A stretch of DNA of 64,000 nucleotides from Cinclus cinclus (GCF_963662255.1 NC_085067.1:1116001-1180000), one strand, 5' to 3'. Positions 11,162 to 22,589 are shown, numbered from the stretch's first letter. A program made the numbers and translations. The notes: generated by a model not told the origin, from the sequence alone.

Positions 11162-12915
11162 GTAAGTAACCCCGTGCTGAGCTCGGGGGGCTCCGGGAGG
11201 GGGGTTCTGCAGGGGCTTTTTGGGTGGTGGTGGCGGCGGCCCCACGGCGAGCGCGGCTTCTCGCTGTCGGAACCTGCGAGCCACGGCCGGCCCGGGGAGC
11301 GCTGAATTGTCGGGATGTAACAGCTGGAATCGTTGAGTTTGGAGGGGAAAAACCTCCGAAGTCTCACCGCCTTGTGAACCAAATCACAAAATTGCCACGT
11401 TTCCAGGGTGGTGACTCCACCACTGATTAATCGCTCTTACACTGAAGAAATTATTTCCTAATGTGCAACCTGGACATCTCCTTTGGAGCCGTCTGCAGCC
11501 AGACATGGCGTGTCTCAAAGGGCAATATTTAATAAATATGGGGCTTAAATCCCTGCTTGTCCATATGGGTTTTATATCAACCCAGCTACCCCTCCTGGCT
11601 GATGCACCCTTTGGCAGGCAGAGCGAGACCTAAACTAAACGAGCTAAACTAGCTCAGGAATTTGACTGGTGGGAACCCCAGCAAGGTTCCAGGACGTGTC
11701 CTGCTCACCTTCACCTGTTTGCTGACCTTTGGGGTCACTTCCAGGCGGTGCTGGCGTGGCTGAGAGCCGCAGGTTTGGGGCGAGGGGCCGTGCTGGGCGC
11801 CGGGGCCGGCGGGAGGTTCTTGCTAACACCGTGCTGGGGCTGGAACTGCACTAATGAGGGGCACAGATTGGCTTAACGAGGCTGCACGTGGCTGTGTCAC
11901 CTGTGTGTGAGCATGAATGGGGCTGGCCTCTGCCCCACTGGCACCCCCAGCACCACCGCAAGCGAGGCTCCTGCCCTTTTTGGGGACAGTGAGGAGCTGG
12001 GTTTTGTCTCCTGGACAATGAGAAAATGCAGAGGCTCCCCCGAAGGTCCCTCCACCTGAGAGGAGAACTTCACTCCCTGATGGAATTGGATGTGGGGAGC
12101 AGGAGTGTAGTGCAGACAAAGTTTCTGAAACTGTTATTTTTTTAATTGGGGAAAAAAAAAAAAAAAAAAAGACAAACCCTTCTGCCTGGCTTTGTGCCCG
12201 TGTGCTCAATCCCATCCCCAGCCTGCCCCTCCTGTGGCCACACCACAGACCTGGCAATCCCTGTGGATCAATCCCGGCACAAACGTGGAGCATTACTGCT
12301 CTGCAAGGAGCTGCATCCGTTCAGACTGCCACCTCTCACCGCTCACAACACCTCTGATTTCCATTTTTCACCTAAAAACCTGTTGGTGCTTGAAAACTTG
12401 GGCACTTTGGTCTCAGCAACATCCCTGTTTTTCAAGTGATAGGACTTGATACCAACTGATACCAGGTCCAAGCCTGGGTATCCAGATTTGTCTGCACTAA
12501 CACTTCCCAAAGAACCATTTTATAATTGACTTGCAGATTGGCAGCCTCTTAATTCCCCCAATAACTGCAAAGAATCCCATAGCTTTTATTACACATGTAT
12601 TTATTTAACACTTTCCATTTACTAACCCTGATTTAAAAATAAAAAAGGGAGAACCCCAAAGCTTATTTTTGCACCTGGGGGAATGAGAAGATGATGGTCT
12701 TGGAAAGGTGACCATAGGGTTGAGCACACCTGGTGACCAGAACAGCTCTTGGAAATCCCTATTCATGCTGGCAACACAGTCTTTCAAGTCCTTTGATAAT
12801 TTCTTGGCAAAATTAATAATCAGCTGTTCCCATGTATAGAGCACTGATGAACTTAACAATTGTACAATTTTAGGGACCTTTGATTGCAACGGCTTTTACA
12901 AATGGATACCATTGA
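10953..12915 (+). CDS. MSI2: MSI2 C-terminal coding part (gene level, partial, spliced)
   Basis: This is the 3' coding end of Musashi-2, an RNA-binding translational regulator with two RRMs that binds UAG-containing 3'UTR sites and acts mainly in the cytoplasm, notably in stem and progenitor cells. Only the last two coding exons are here (10953-11161 and 12874-12915). Together they give 82 codons plus the stop, beginning after the split Val codon before [10 protein letters not shown] and ending in TAFTNGYH. The segment is rich in Gly, Ser, Pro and Ala and lacks any RRM motif; in known Musashi-2 proteins both RRMs lie upstream, outside this window. The sequence matches my recollection of human MSI2 almost residue for residue, with one visible change (DLYGTASQ here, DLYGPASQ in human). 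The splice sites are canonical: cacaccag/TC, GCC/gtaagt and ttttag/GGA. Confidence 0.95.
11162..12873 (+). other. MSI2: MSI2 intron between the last two coding exons
   Basis: This 1.7-kb intron is GC- and CpG-rich at its left end (continuous with the exon) and AT-rich near its right end. It contains a run of about 20 A at 12151-12170. No repeat element and no other coding signal was recognised. Confidence 0.8.
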
Positions 12916-12951
12916 AACGTTACACATGGTTGGTTGCCATCTCACTTGGAG
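12874..12951 (+). CDS. MSI2: MSI2 stop-codon exon (CDS 12874-12915, then UTR)
   Basis: After a pyrimidine-rich acceptor (caattttag) this exon encodes the invariant Musashi-2 C terminus [13 protein letters not shown] and a TGA at 12913-12915. The remaining 36 nt (12916-12951) are 3'UTR and end at a donor read as TTGGAG/gtatta. I placed the donor by comparing the following sequence with the remembered human transcript, in which similar bases (GTTGCCATCTCACT) come just before the last junction. With the stop only 36 nt before that junction, the spliced UTR should not trigger nonsense-mediated decay. Confidence 0.9.
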
Positions 12952-15148
12952 GTATTACAGTATATCCCATTTGTACTTTGTGCTGAACTACCATCTCCCC
13001 TATATTTACTTTTAAGTGAACAATTTTTTTTATCTTTATTTCGTCTTTCCTTGGCCTTTAATCATTCCTTTCTGTGATTTGTGCTACTCAAATCAACCTC
13101 ACGGGCTGGAAACTGGAAGACAGATCCAAAGCTAAATTCCCCAAAAATCACTTTTTTACTCTTCATGATGCTTCATGCAATAATTTGAAGAGGCAGAAAA
13201 CCCAGAAAGCTGTGGGGAATCACCCCCAGTGCCGGCAGCCAGAATCCCAATGGGATCAGAGATCTGCTCCCAGCGCACTGGTTTAAAAATAGCTGAGCCC
13301 TACTGCTTTATTGCTGAGAAACCATCATTCTTAATTAAGTGCTGTACCAAATATTACAGCTAAAAGATAACATTGTAACTTGTAACCATAGAGCAATTAT
13401 CAAGATTAAAAAAAAATTAAACCTGAGCAAATTAAATTAAAGGCATTACCTGAGCACCGCAGCCCTGGATCGCTGCCAGTTTCCTACCCTTTGAACTAAG
13501 CTCCAGTTAATTAAATGTTTAATTTTTATTTTTTATTATTATTTGGCCTTTGGCATATTCATCTTTGCAAACAAATATTCTTAACAGTCGGAATGGAGTA
13601 GATTAGGAAATGCAATGAAAAGCAGAAGTTGTCCCAGTTAAATGGCAGGGGTTTGCCTCCAGAGCTCCGAGCCCGGACAGGCAGATGGAATGGATGTGAC
13701 AGACTTTACTTCCCTGCCTCTTGCCCAGCACTACATGATCAATGTCACATCATTTACATTCAAAAATCAGTGTATGAAATTAGAATTAAAGTTAGTCAGA
13801 GGGCTGGGAACTGCGGAAAACATTCAGAGACTTTAAACTCCATAAAAGTAGATTTCTACCTAAACACTAGTGGATCGAGGGGGTTTCTATTGACTCCATC
13901 TCCACACACACACATCCAAGATTACCTGAAATTGTTCTATCAATCGATTTGCTCCACCAAGGAGCGTTTTTTATGGGAAAGAAAGAAGTGCCATAAGCCC
14001 TGTTGCTTAATCCCAGCTATTACTTGCACATAGTGGTGTCTGTTGGCCGCTCAATTTGTCAGAATCCTTCACGTTTCTTGGGCCATCAGCCTTTGGAATA
14101 GCAAGGTGGTACCCGAGGCCAGCTGGAGCCCGAGCAGAACATCATAACTCAAGCTAATAACTCGGGGTGACGGCAGCCCCGCCAGATTGATGGGCTGTAA
14201 TCACTCCTCACTTAGCACACCCATCACTGCAGCCATCACTTACTGCCCAGTGTTGAGACTCAAACCATTAACGACTTAAAAACAAAGTGCTTTTAATGTT
14301 GCTCATTACTAATTAAAATAGATTTTGAGAGGAGGAAATGAGCCTTATTATTAATTCCTCAAGGAACGTTGAGTTTGAAAGGCTTGTGGCAGCTGGTCCT
14401 GGCATCCCCGGGGCAGGATTTGGCTGAGCCGCAGGTTCCCAGGGCAGGGATCAGTTCCCACATCCCTGCAGGATGCTGCTGGGACCTCACCCCGGGCACG
14501 GATATTTGGGGAGGGCTTTTGGAGGTCATCCCAAAAGGACCAGGGAGCATCCTCACCCTGTGAGCGGCTGCCTGCAGAGCCAGAGCCCGAGCCCTAAATA
14601 TTTATATCTTTTATACATTATATATCTCAGCTCTAAGCACTGGCAGGGACAGAGAGTTGCAGGCTGAAGCTCAGGGATAAAATAAATTCTGGCCACCTCA
14701 GTTTGCCCAGGCAAAACTTGTCACTTCCAGATACTTCAGAGGAAACTCATTTTACCAAAGCCCTGTGAATTCATGGCGTTACAGATGCCCGAGGAGCCGT
14801 TTTTGTCCTGGCCCTACATCAACTCACTTTGTGCTGTTCCTAAGCCAGCCCGGCCCTCTGCAAAGCCCCCAGGCCAGGCTTAGCTGGGATGGGGCTGGAA
14901 GTAAGAGCAGGGAATACATGAGACCCCTCTCCCGTGGGGGCTGTCCTGGGAACACCTCAGCATTCCAGCTGCTCCTTCTGCATCCTCCCTTGGAGTGCAC
15001 TGGGGCAGGCTGTGGCCACAAAGTATTTGCAAACACTTTGGATTGTTTTTTTTTTTTCTTTTTTTTGTTTTTGGTTAAAAATCCTAATTTTTAATCCTCA
15101 TTTAATCCCCCAATTAACTGTCCCTCTCCCGTGTCCGTGTCCACACAG
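12952..15148 (+). other. MSI2: MSI2 intron inside the 3'UTR
   Basis: This intron separates the stop-codon exon from the terminal UTR exon. It is AT-rich and repeat-poor from 12952 to about 14350, including 13300-13600 and 14040-14350 with many TAATTA and TTAAAT words. A T-tract of about 13 and 6 bases lies at 15046-15067 before the acceptor. No coding signal was seen. Confidence 0.7.
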
Positions 15149-15231
15149 AGTCTCTCTGGATGTCCGGGCAAGACAGGGCGAAGTTTCTGAAGGGCCCCAC
15201 GGTTGGGTGATCTCATCAGACTTTGAGCACT

Positions 15232-15272
15232 ACATCATCATCATCTTCATCACCATCATCACCACCATCACC
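15232..15272 (+). repeat. (ATC)n-type microsatellite in MSI2 3'UTR
   Basis: Imperfect ATC/ACC trinucleotide repeat just inside the terminal exon. The remembered human transcript has no such tract at this place. Confidence 0.85.
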
Positions 15273-15376
15273 GCCAAGGCAAACTGGAGGTGGCACTGAA
15301 GGACTTGGGTTGTTTAAAATCTCTCTCATCATCTCATGAATCTGCTGTACTATAAAAACAACAGCTTTTAAAAGTA

Positions 15377-15384
15377 TGTATATA
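15377..15384 (+). promoter_or_regulatory. Pumilio-type element UGUAUAUA in MSI2 3'UTR
   Basis: TGTATATA matches the PUM consensus UGUANAUA exactly. A second match, TGTAAATA, lies at 15979-15986. Binding is inferred from the motif only. Confidence 0.4.
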
Positions 15385-15580
15385 AAACCCATTTCTTGTT
15401 CGTTTTATTTTCTCGATGGGTTCCCCCCTCCTCTTTTTAAGCCTCTCCAAACCCACATCCTTTCATAGCCTTTTTGACATAGTCTCGTAGCCACGTAGTC
15501 AGAATTCTTTGTGTATGTAGCTAGAACCTAACCATAGTGTAACTGTTATATTAAGGGGTTTCTTTTGCTTTTCTTTCCTT

Positions 15581-15649
15581 CCTCCTCCTCCTCCTCCTCC
15601 TCCTCCTCCTCCTCCTCCTCCTCCTCCTCCTCCTCCTCCTCCTCCTCCC
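15581..15649 (+). repeat. (CCT)~23 microsatellite in MSI2 3'UTR
   Basis: A perfect trinucleotide run of about 23 copies lies in a pyrimidine-rich setting. In the mRNA it would be a pure poly(CCU) tract, a potential ligand for poly(C)- and polypyrimidine-binding proteins. On the minus strand it gives spurious poly-Gly and poly-Arg frames. Confidence 0.95.
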
Positions 15650-16558
15650 TTCTGTTTTACGTAGTTGTTGCTTAAAGGATGCTGAGATGGTGACAGGAGC
15701 CTCGGCTGGCAGGGCACGGGGAGGGGGGAGCAACAGGTTCTCTGGCCCTTCTTTTCCTTTGTGGCATCTTGGTTACTCTAATTCTCTCTCTATTTTCGGC
15801 AATAAGGCGAGGGCGACAAACTTTTTGCGCGTCCTTTTTCTATATAAGTGCTTTTTTTTGGTTGGTTTTCTTTTTTTTTTTTTTTTTTTTGTCGTTGAAA
15901 GAGGTGATATAAGGTTTTTTGAAATCGTGAATTCTGAAAAAAAAAAAAGAAAAAAAAAAGAAAAAAATAATAAAATGCTGTAAATACAATTCCATTAACT
16001 ACATAGAAACTATTGAGAAAGAGAAATACAAAACCTATTTTTGTGATGGAGTCAGCCTAAGGCAGTTTCTCTATGAAAATGGATGAAAAAAGACAAGGAA
16101 GTTGAAGTTGTAGCTTTTTTGGAGCAGCTGCCGGAGCTGGCCCGGGGGGGTTATGATGCTGTGGGACCCTCCCAGTTCTCCCAGTTCATCCCAGCAGCTT
16201 TGCTCTCACACGTGCACAGCTTACAAAGGAACAGTCTAGTGGTATTTTTATTTTAATTTAAAACCTGCTTTTCCCAAAACTGATCAAGAAGCTACGATTT
16301 TTCCTACTTAACGCATTTACGGTTCAAAGCACACCTTTAGTTTGTTTTTGGTTTTGTTTTTTTTTTGTTGTTGTTGTTGGATTTTTTTTTTTTAATTCAT
16401 TGTTTTAAACTAGAACAACTTGCTGTCCAGTCATTTCAGCTGCTCTGTGCACCCCGTGTGGGCAGAGCAGCGTCCAGCTTGCATGGTTTCCTTTATTATC
16501 CATCACTTTCTGTATTAACAAATTAGAAAGCAACTTTGGTTGGTTTTGATTTTTTTCT

Positions 16559-16590
<32 letters not shown>

Positions 16591-16675
16591 TTGGGAATAC
16601 CTCAGTGCTACAAGTTTCACCCTAGAAGCAACGGAAGATTTTAATTTATTGTAGTTGTAAACAGAATTTAAAAGA

Positions 16676-16681
16676 AATAAA
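16676..16681 (+). terminator. Candidate proximal poly(A) signal of MSI2
   Basis: AATAAA in 'aaagaaataaagtataaaac', about 1.5 kb into the terminal exon and followed within 30 nt by 'tgtgactggtagggg'. Further AATAAA hexamers lie near 17294 and 19727. Use of this one is not demonstrated. Confidence 0.3.
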
Positions 16682-18329
16682 GTATAAAACATCATTGCAC
16701 TGTGACTGGTAGGGGAAAAACTGACAGTTTCCTATTTGCACATGTTTAATATTTGGCTGTTATATATATGGTCCTCTGTTGGGGGAGGAAACTTATGAAG
16801 GATATTTTTTAATTTAATTTTTTTAATATTGGTAAATAGGCCTGCAACAGCAAACTAGAAGTACAACATGGTAGGTGGCATTAAGAACATACTGTAGTGT
16901 GGATATATTTCTTCTTTTTTTAACGTAATATTGACAAGTTTTATTAATATTTTTTTAAATTGTTACGTTTATAAATTTGGTACTTTAGGTACAGCCAGTA
17001 TAAGACACTGAATGCGACATTTGTTAAAAAGAGCTGCTGCACTCCTATTTTTGTAAATTTTACTAACAAGTAGATTAATGTAGACATTCAATAGACAAGG
17101 TAGAGCAAGGCATCTTTAACAAAACAAGGCACCATACTGCTAACTGAAAGGAGAAACCTTGTTTTTCTTGTTTTTAAAAAAAAAAATAATAATCATGCTT
17201 TTTATGTAATATTTTAGGTTTTTTTCTTATTTCAGAACAACCAGGTTTAAGCAAAATGCTGGACGCTTTTTAAATATTGAGACTTGATCAAGTAATAAAA
17301 GAAATAAAACCGAATTCTTTAAAAAATAAAAAGGTAAAAAAAAAAAAAATACTACGAACCAAATTCCCTGTGATTCAGTGTGCTGTCAGGGAATTTTTTA
17401 TTGCTATTTTGTCAATGTTGATGATGTACTGTACTACCAGTTGGTTTTCCTCTCCATTCCCTGTCACCTCATAGAATATTCTTTGTTGATCATTGTTGTA
17501 TGTTAATAGTGTATAAAATGGCTTATCTTGTAAGAGTGCTGTCCTGATGGTAGTGTAGTGAATTTTTCCCCCCCTCTTTCTCTCTTCCTCTTCTAGTACA
17601 TATTGGTAGGTGTATCGTAATTAAGGTTAAAAATTTAGATGTAGTTATTCAGATTTAGGACCAGTAAGGATAGAACTTTCTCTTATTTAAGAAAAAAAAA
17701 AAATGCTAATAATTTTGGGAAGGTTTTCCATTTTTGGTTTTTTCTTCTCTTTTTTTCTTTCTGTGCTTTTTTTCTCTTGTTTATTATTTTTCTTTCGTTG
17801 ATCTGATGCGGTTTCAACTAACCAAAGGTCTCACAATGTTAAAAATGCTGGCAAACTCTTAAGGCATTTGTAGATCCCCACCCTTGACTTTGGAAAGGGG
17901 ATGTGCCATACTACCTTAAATGCTAATGCTAGATATGCAAAACTGGATTTTTTTAATTTATTTTTTAAAAGAGGGAGGCACGGTATATTAAAACGATTTT
18001 ACTAAGAGAAAAAAAAAAAACATATTTTTTTAAGAATGCTCAGAAGAAATTGCTAATCTGTGTGAATATGTTTTAGATGTTTATATACCTTTTGAGAAGT
18101 CCCAGTGGCCCATAGCACAAATGTCGTGGAATCCAAGATGTTTTGATGTGGCTACCTAGACTAAGGTTCACGTTAGTCCCCCACTCATCTAGAAATCAAT
18201 TTTGAAGGATTTTTAATTTTTTTTTTTTTCTTTTTCTTCGTTTGTTGCGGGGGGAGGTTTTATAAATTTTTCAGCACAAAGGTTCAGCTCCACCTTTGTC
18301 TTACTCAAGCCCAGGGGGCGAAGGGAAGG

Positions 18330-18560
18330 TGGAATCCTGGACGGGTTTGACTTGGAAGGGACCCTAAAACCTGCCCAGTGCCACCCCTGCCATGGCAGGG
18401 ACACCTTCCCCGGGCCAGGGGCTCCAAGCCCCGGTGTCCAGCCTGGCCTCGGGCACTGCCAGGCACAGAGTGCCCTTTGCTTTCCAGATCTCAGCCCCAG
18501 GATGGGCAACACGAGGGATTTCCACCACCCCAGGTCCCCAACTCCAGGGACAATGCCCAG
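18330..18560 (-). mobile_element. CR1-type LINE fragment inside the MSI2 3'UTR
   Basis: 'gacttggaagggaccctaaa', 'gccatggcagggacacctt' and 'ggtgtccagcctggcctcgg' match the reverse complement of CR1 3' ends. The fragment lies antisense to MSI2 inside the terminal exon and forms a GC-rich island within AU-rich UTR. It is diverged and its edges are approximate. Confidence 0.7.
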
Positions 18561-19815
18561 GAGCCACCAGTGCTTGGGACCCTCCTCCTTCAAACCGAGT
18601 CCTTTGGGATCTGCTTGATTAAAGCAAAGCCTGATCTGTCCTTTGGGGTTTTTATTTTTTTCTTACACTTCATAAATGTTCATTTTGAGTTCAATTTGTA
18701 GCTTGGACTTTAAGGTAGCATGGCTCTCTTTGCTGTAAGTTGATTTTTTTTTTCCATTGTACAGCAGCGTCTGCTGGTGAATGTCACACATCTTGCTAGG
18801 CTTAGTTAAACCATTGGGTAATTGTGGATGATAACGACCTGAAAGGTGTTGGGATTTCTTTTCTTCCCTGCTTTCATCTGTAGTGTGAATGAGGGCTAGT
18901 GACTCCAGCCACACGTCCCTTCCTGTTTTGTTTCTGCCATTCACTCAATGCAACATAATCAATAATAAAGCAATATAGTTTACTACATTTTTACTGAAGG
19001 CCAGCCATGGTTCTGTATGATATTGCATATGAAACTGTTTACAAAAACAAAACAAAAAAAAAGAAAAAAATGAAAAAAAAAAACAAACAAACAAAAAAAA
19101 CAACACTAACTCATAGCTGTCTTTTATGCTATGGCGATGTCTCTTGGGTGGAATCTTCTGAATTCTTTTTTTTAGTGGTTTGGTTTGTTTTTTTAAAAGC
19201 GGCACAGCTGAGAGAGAGGGAGAAGTGAGGTTTAGTGTTAGGGTGAAGAGACAGGATGCATGGAAGACACACGGCAGATCCCAGTCTGCACACAGACACT
19301 GTAGAGTTTCCTACGTACAGAATCCAGTCAACCCCTGAGAACACTACGTGAGGAGATTCTGTAAGCTAAGCAATACTTTAATACTGTAATAAAATTACCA
19401 AAAAAAAAATACAAAAAAAACCACAAACCAATAATAATTTTTAAAAAGGAAAAAAAAACCTAAAAATAAAAAAATAAAAAAAAAATAAAAAAGATAGTAG
19501 CTTGAGAAAGCAAATCCTCGTGGTGGGTTGTCAGCCCCCCAGCAGTCTGACTGTGTTGTGTGGAGAGCTCGGTGTCCAGGCAGGGCTGGGGGTCAGTGGG
19601 GTCACCCCAGCCCTGCCCAGGCCCGTCTGTCGTAGGTAGCACCCCTGTCATCCTCTGTCGTACGAGCTCTGAACTCCCATCAGTACCAGGATGCAAGTGA
19701 GCATTTCAGGTGGTCATAAATGTACCTAAATAAACTATGGCACAGTGGCAGGCCTAGCCCTTCCTTTTATACTTTAGTATGAACTGATGAGAACTTTGGT
19801 AGTGACTTTTTTTTT

Positions 19816-19850
19816 ATATATATACATATATATATGTATCTATATATATC
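19816..19850 (+). repeat. (TA)n stretch in MSI2 3'UTR
   Basis: Imperfect (TA)n with 'tatatatacatatatatata' just before the distal end of the UTR exon. Confidence 0.8.
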
Positions 19851-20042
19851 AAGCATCTTTCAGGTCTCTGTGTATGGCTTTCTGAAGCCCTGTTGTAAAA
19901 TACTATGTGGATGGGGGTCTCTCACATCACAGATGTGGAAAGTATAATTTTATATTTGTATTTTCAAATAAATAAGTTTGTGAAAGGTTTCCATCCTCTA
20001 CTGTGGTCCAGAAATCAATGTGTTTGTCTGACAAAAAAATAC

Positions 20043-20048
20043 AATAAA
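20043..20048 (+). terminator. MSI2: Distal poly(A) signal of MSI2
   Basis: AATAAA in 'acaataaactgttttgaaca' is the last hexamer before the sequence switches from AU-rich UTR to GC-rich intergenic DNA. The following 'gttttgaac' and G-rich run are a plausible downstream element. Another AATAAA about 75 nt upstream (near 19970) could be used instead. Confidence 0.6.
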
Positions 20049-20193
20049 CTGTTTTGAACAGATCCACGGAGTCCATTTCATTGGGGGGGAGAGGGGGGAA
20101 TATTTATTCCTGTGGGGTGAGATCAGCCCCATCACCCCAAAACTCATCACCTTGTTGCCCTTCCTGCTCCCACGGGGTGGGCAGCACATCCCT

Positions 20194-20194
<1 letters not shown>

Positions 20195-20231
<37 letters not shown>
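20195..20231 (+). repeat. (CCCTGT)~6 hexanucleotide repeat
   Basis: About six perfect copies of a 6-bp unit, just downstream of the MSI2 poly(A) region. Confidence 0.9.
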
Positions 20232-20233
<2 letters not shown>

Positions 20234-20754
20234 CTGCCCAGTGTCCCAGGGCTGGTCCCTCCCCCTGTGCCCTACCAGCTGCATCCTTGGCATCAGCAGC
20301 ACTCATCCCATTCCCAGTGGGTGCCCGCGTGCTCCCAGTCCTGCTGGATAAGTTCCCACTCCCCCACACCCTTGCTCTGTGTATTTTTCTCTTTGCAATG
20401 ATGCTCTCTCTGCCTTCTCACCCTCTCTCAGCTCAGATATTCCACACCAGAGGCTGTTTCCCTTTGACACTTGGCCTGGAACAGAGCCAAATTGCCCCCA
20501 CCCCTCCTTTAGGCTGTAAACACTCATTTTTCATCAGTCGTTATTCCAGGATGACACAGGTTCCTTTTCCTGGGGAGATCAGGCTGTGGGATTGAGCGGG
20601 GATGGAGGGGATGCTCCAGCCCCAGCAGCACCAACAAAGCTCCCCAGTCCAGCAGCCCCCTCCAAGGCATCCATCCCCTCGGGGTCCCGGGGGGCTCAGC
20701 CCAGTGAAGGTCAGAGCACGGCAGGATGCAGGACGGGCTCTCTGGAAAGCAGTC

Positions 20755-21290
20755 AACACATCAAGCCCTTAATGGGATTGATGATTAGTGGAGCACCGAG
20801 GGGAAAATTAGATTAGAAAAACAAATGAAAATAATTTCGGAAGTCATGTTTGTTCGGGGTGGAAGGAGCTTCCACTGCGGGGGCTGCAGGAAACGATTTG
20901 ACTGCAATCCAGAAGAAAAGGAGCGCGGGTCTGGAGTACATTAGTGTGGTGGGAGGCCGGGAATAGCAGCCACTTAACCCTGTCATTCAGCAAACATTAG
21001 TGAATTATGAGTGTATTATATGTGGGTGATGTGTTTTGTGCAAAGCCCGCGGGCCCACTGTAGCAGCACTGAAATGGGAGTGGGGGGTCGGTGTCAAAAT
21101 GTAAATTTTTATACCAGCTCTGGAATAAAAATAAGATTTTGTGTTCGCCTCCCAGCTACTGAAATCAAATTGCAGCCGAAATCAGAGTTGTAAAATAAGC
21201 AAAAATTTCCCTTCCCTGTCAAATTAGTGCCCCGATAAAGAAAACAAGGGAGATAAATGTGATTTACTTCCTCTCCCTTCTGTCATAAAC
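20755..21290. other. AT-rich candidate conserved non-coding block
   Basis: Repeat-free sequence with 'gggattgatgattagtgg', 'aaaattagattagaaaaac' and 'cagcaaacattagtgaatta', closing in 'gataaatgtgatttacttcc'. It contrasts sharply with the GC-rich flanks. Candidate distal regulatory element by composition only. Confidence 0.3.
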
Positions 21291-22107
21291 ATTTATGGGT
21301 GAGCTGGAAGGATGAGCTGCAGGAGGCAGCTGGGGTTGTCACCCAGTGTCACCCTCGTGGGGTCTTTGGGCACCGAGGCCCTGCTGTGGCACCCATGGGG
21401 CAAGTGAGCTCCTGCACCCCTGTGCCTCATCCCCTGCCCCAGGCCCCCCAGCCCTGTCCCACAGGCTCTGCTCTACCCCAAGCCACAGCTGGCTGTCCTG
21501 GCTGTCCCAAAATCTCGGAGTAAATCCCAGGTTTATTGCTTAAAGGACTTGAGCATCCTCTGCTCTTCCGCAGAGCCACGCATCCCCCAGCGCGATCTCG
21601 AGTCTGCAGCTCGGCAGCAGAAACCAAGCCAGAATTTATTAATTATCAGCTTAAGCGCTCCCTTTCACGGCTATTTACAAGGGCCGCCTCATTATTAATA
21701 AAGAATAATAAAATAGCAGGCTTTAAAGCTCATTTGTTCCACTGGGTACCAGTCCCTGTGGCGTCACGAGCCCGGATGCCACCCAGCCTGAGAGCCCTGC
21801 GACGCTGCCACCCCAAAAGAACCCACCCCTCTTTCTCATTCTGCATTCACTTATTTCAGAGACCGTAAGAAATGAGCAATTCCAGCAGCTCCACATGTCG
21901 AGGGCGCAGGGCTGCAGTTTTCAGCTGGGTAAGGACAGACACTTGTAATTCATTAGCGCTTTGCAAAGGGCAGCGGTACTTGACTCTGTGCATTAGGCAA
22001 AGGCTGATTCCTGCTATTTACCTCCACGGCACGGCTGGAATGAGCACGGAGCAGCTCCCGCGGGCCCGGCTGCCTGCATCTGCTGCTCTGCAGGGCAAAC
22101 AGAGCTA

Positions 22108-22400
22108 TCAGAGAACCGTGCGATGGCCTGGGTTGGAAATAACTTCTAAAACCGTCCAGTTCCACTCCCTGCCTTAGGCAGGGACTTCTCTCACTATCCC
22201 AGGTTGCTCCAAACCACATCCAGCCTGGTCCTGAGCGTTTCCAGCTTCTCTGGGCAGCCTGTGCCTGGGCTCCTCACCCTCACAGGGCAGAATTTCTCCC
22301 CCATATCCAAATTAAAGCTGCCTTCCTTCAGCCTGAAGACATTCCCCTATCACTGAGTGCCCTTGTGAAACCGAAGTCTCTTTCCAGTATGAGCAGGGTC
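22108..22400 (-). mobile_element. CR1-type LINE, antisense 3' fragment
   Basis: 'ggcctgggttggaaataact' and 'gcagggacttctctcactat', followed by 'cttctctgggcagcctgtgc' and 'ctcaccctcacagggcagaa', is a reverse-complement CR1. At about 290 bp it reaches further 5' than most copies here. Confidence 0.85.
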
Positions 22401-22589
22401 CCCAAGCCCAGGTGCCCAGCCTGACCTTCCCAACATTAACTCAACCCTGGCGGGGTCAGGGCTGCTGAAACCCGGGCACATTCCCACCCGCTGCCGAATC
22501 TCTGCCAGCAGAGATTCCCACCCTGGGGACCAGCCGAGGAGCGGGGGACAGTGCCCGGCCCAGAGCCCGCTAATGGCTGTGACACACGG

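Larger units (their letters stand above)
15149..20066 (+). other. MSI2: MSI2 terminal 3'UTR exon (~4.9 kb)
   Basis: A pyrimidine-rich acceptor (gtccgtgtccacacag) opens an exon with no coding potential. Its first 60 bases (CTGGATGTCCGGGCAAGACAG and on) closely resemble the start of the human MSI2 last exon as I remember it. The acceptor could also be two bases further on (cacagag/tc, start 15151). The exon is AU-rich with long U and A tracts, Pumilio-type UGUAUAUA and UGUAAAUA motifs, several AATAAA hexamers, a (CCT)n tract and an antisense CR1 piece. The last AATAAA is at 20043-20048; past about 20066 the sequence becomes GC-rich and loses UTR character. The poly(A) site itself is an estimate. 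Confidence 0.8.
20067..22107. other. Intergenic stretch downstream of MSI2
   Basis: No gene was recognised. It holds a short (CCCTGT)n array, an AT-rich repeat-free block at about 20755-21290 and another at about 21620-21730, with homeodomain-type and GATTAGA words. No open frame here resembles a known protein. Confidence 0.6.

Noticed and set aside
15499..15733. Poly-Gly and poly-Arg frames
   Set aside because: They are the reverse complement of the (CCT)n tract in the MSI2 3'UTR.
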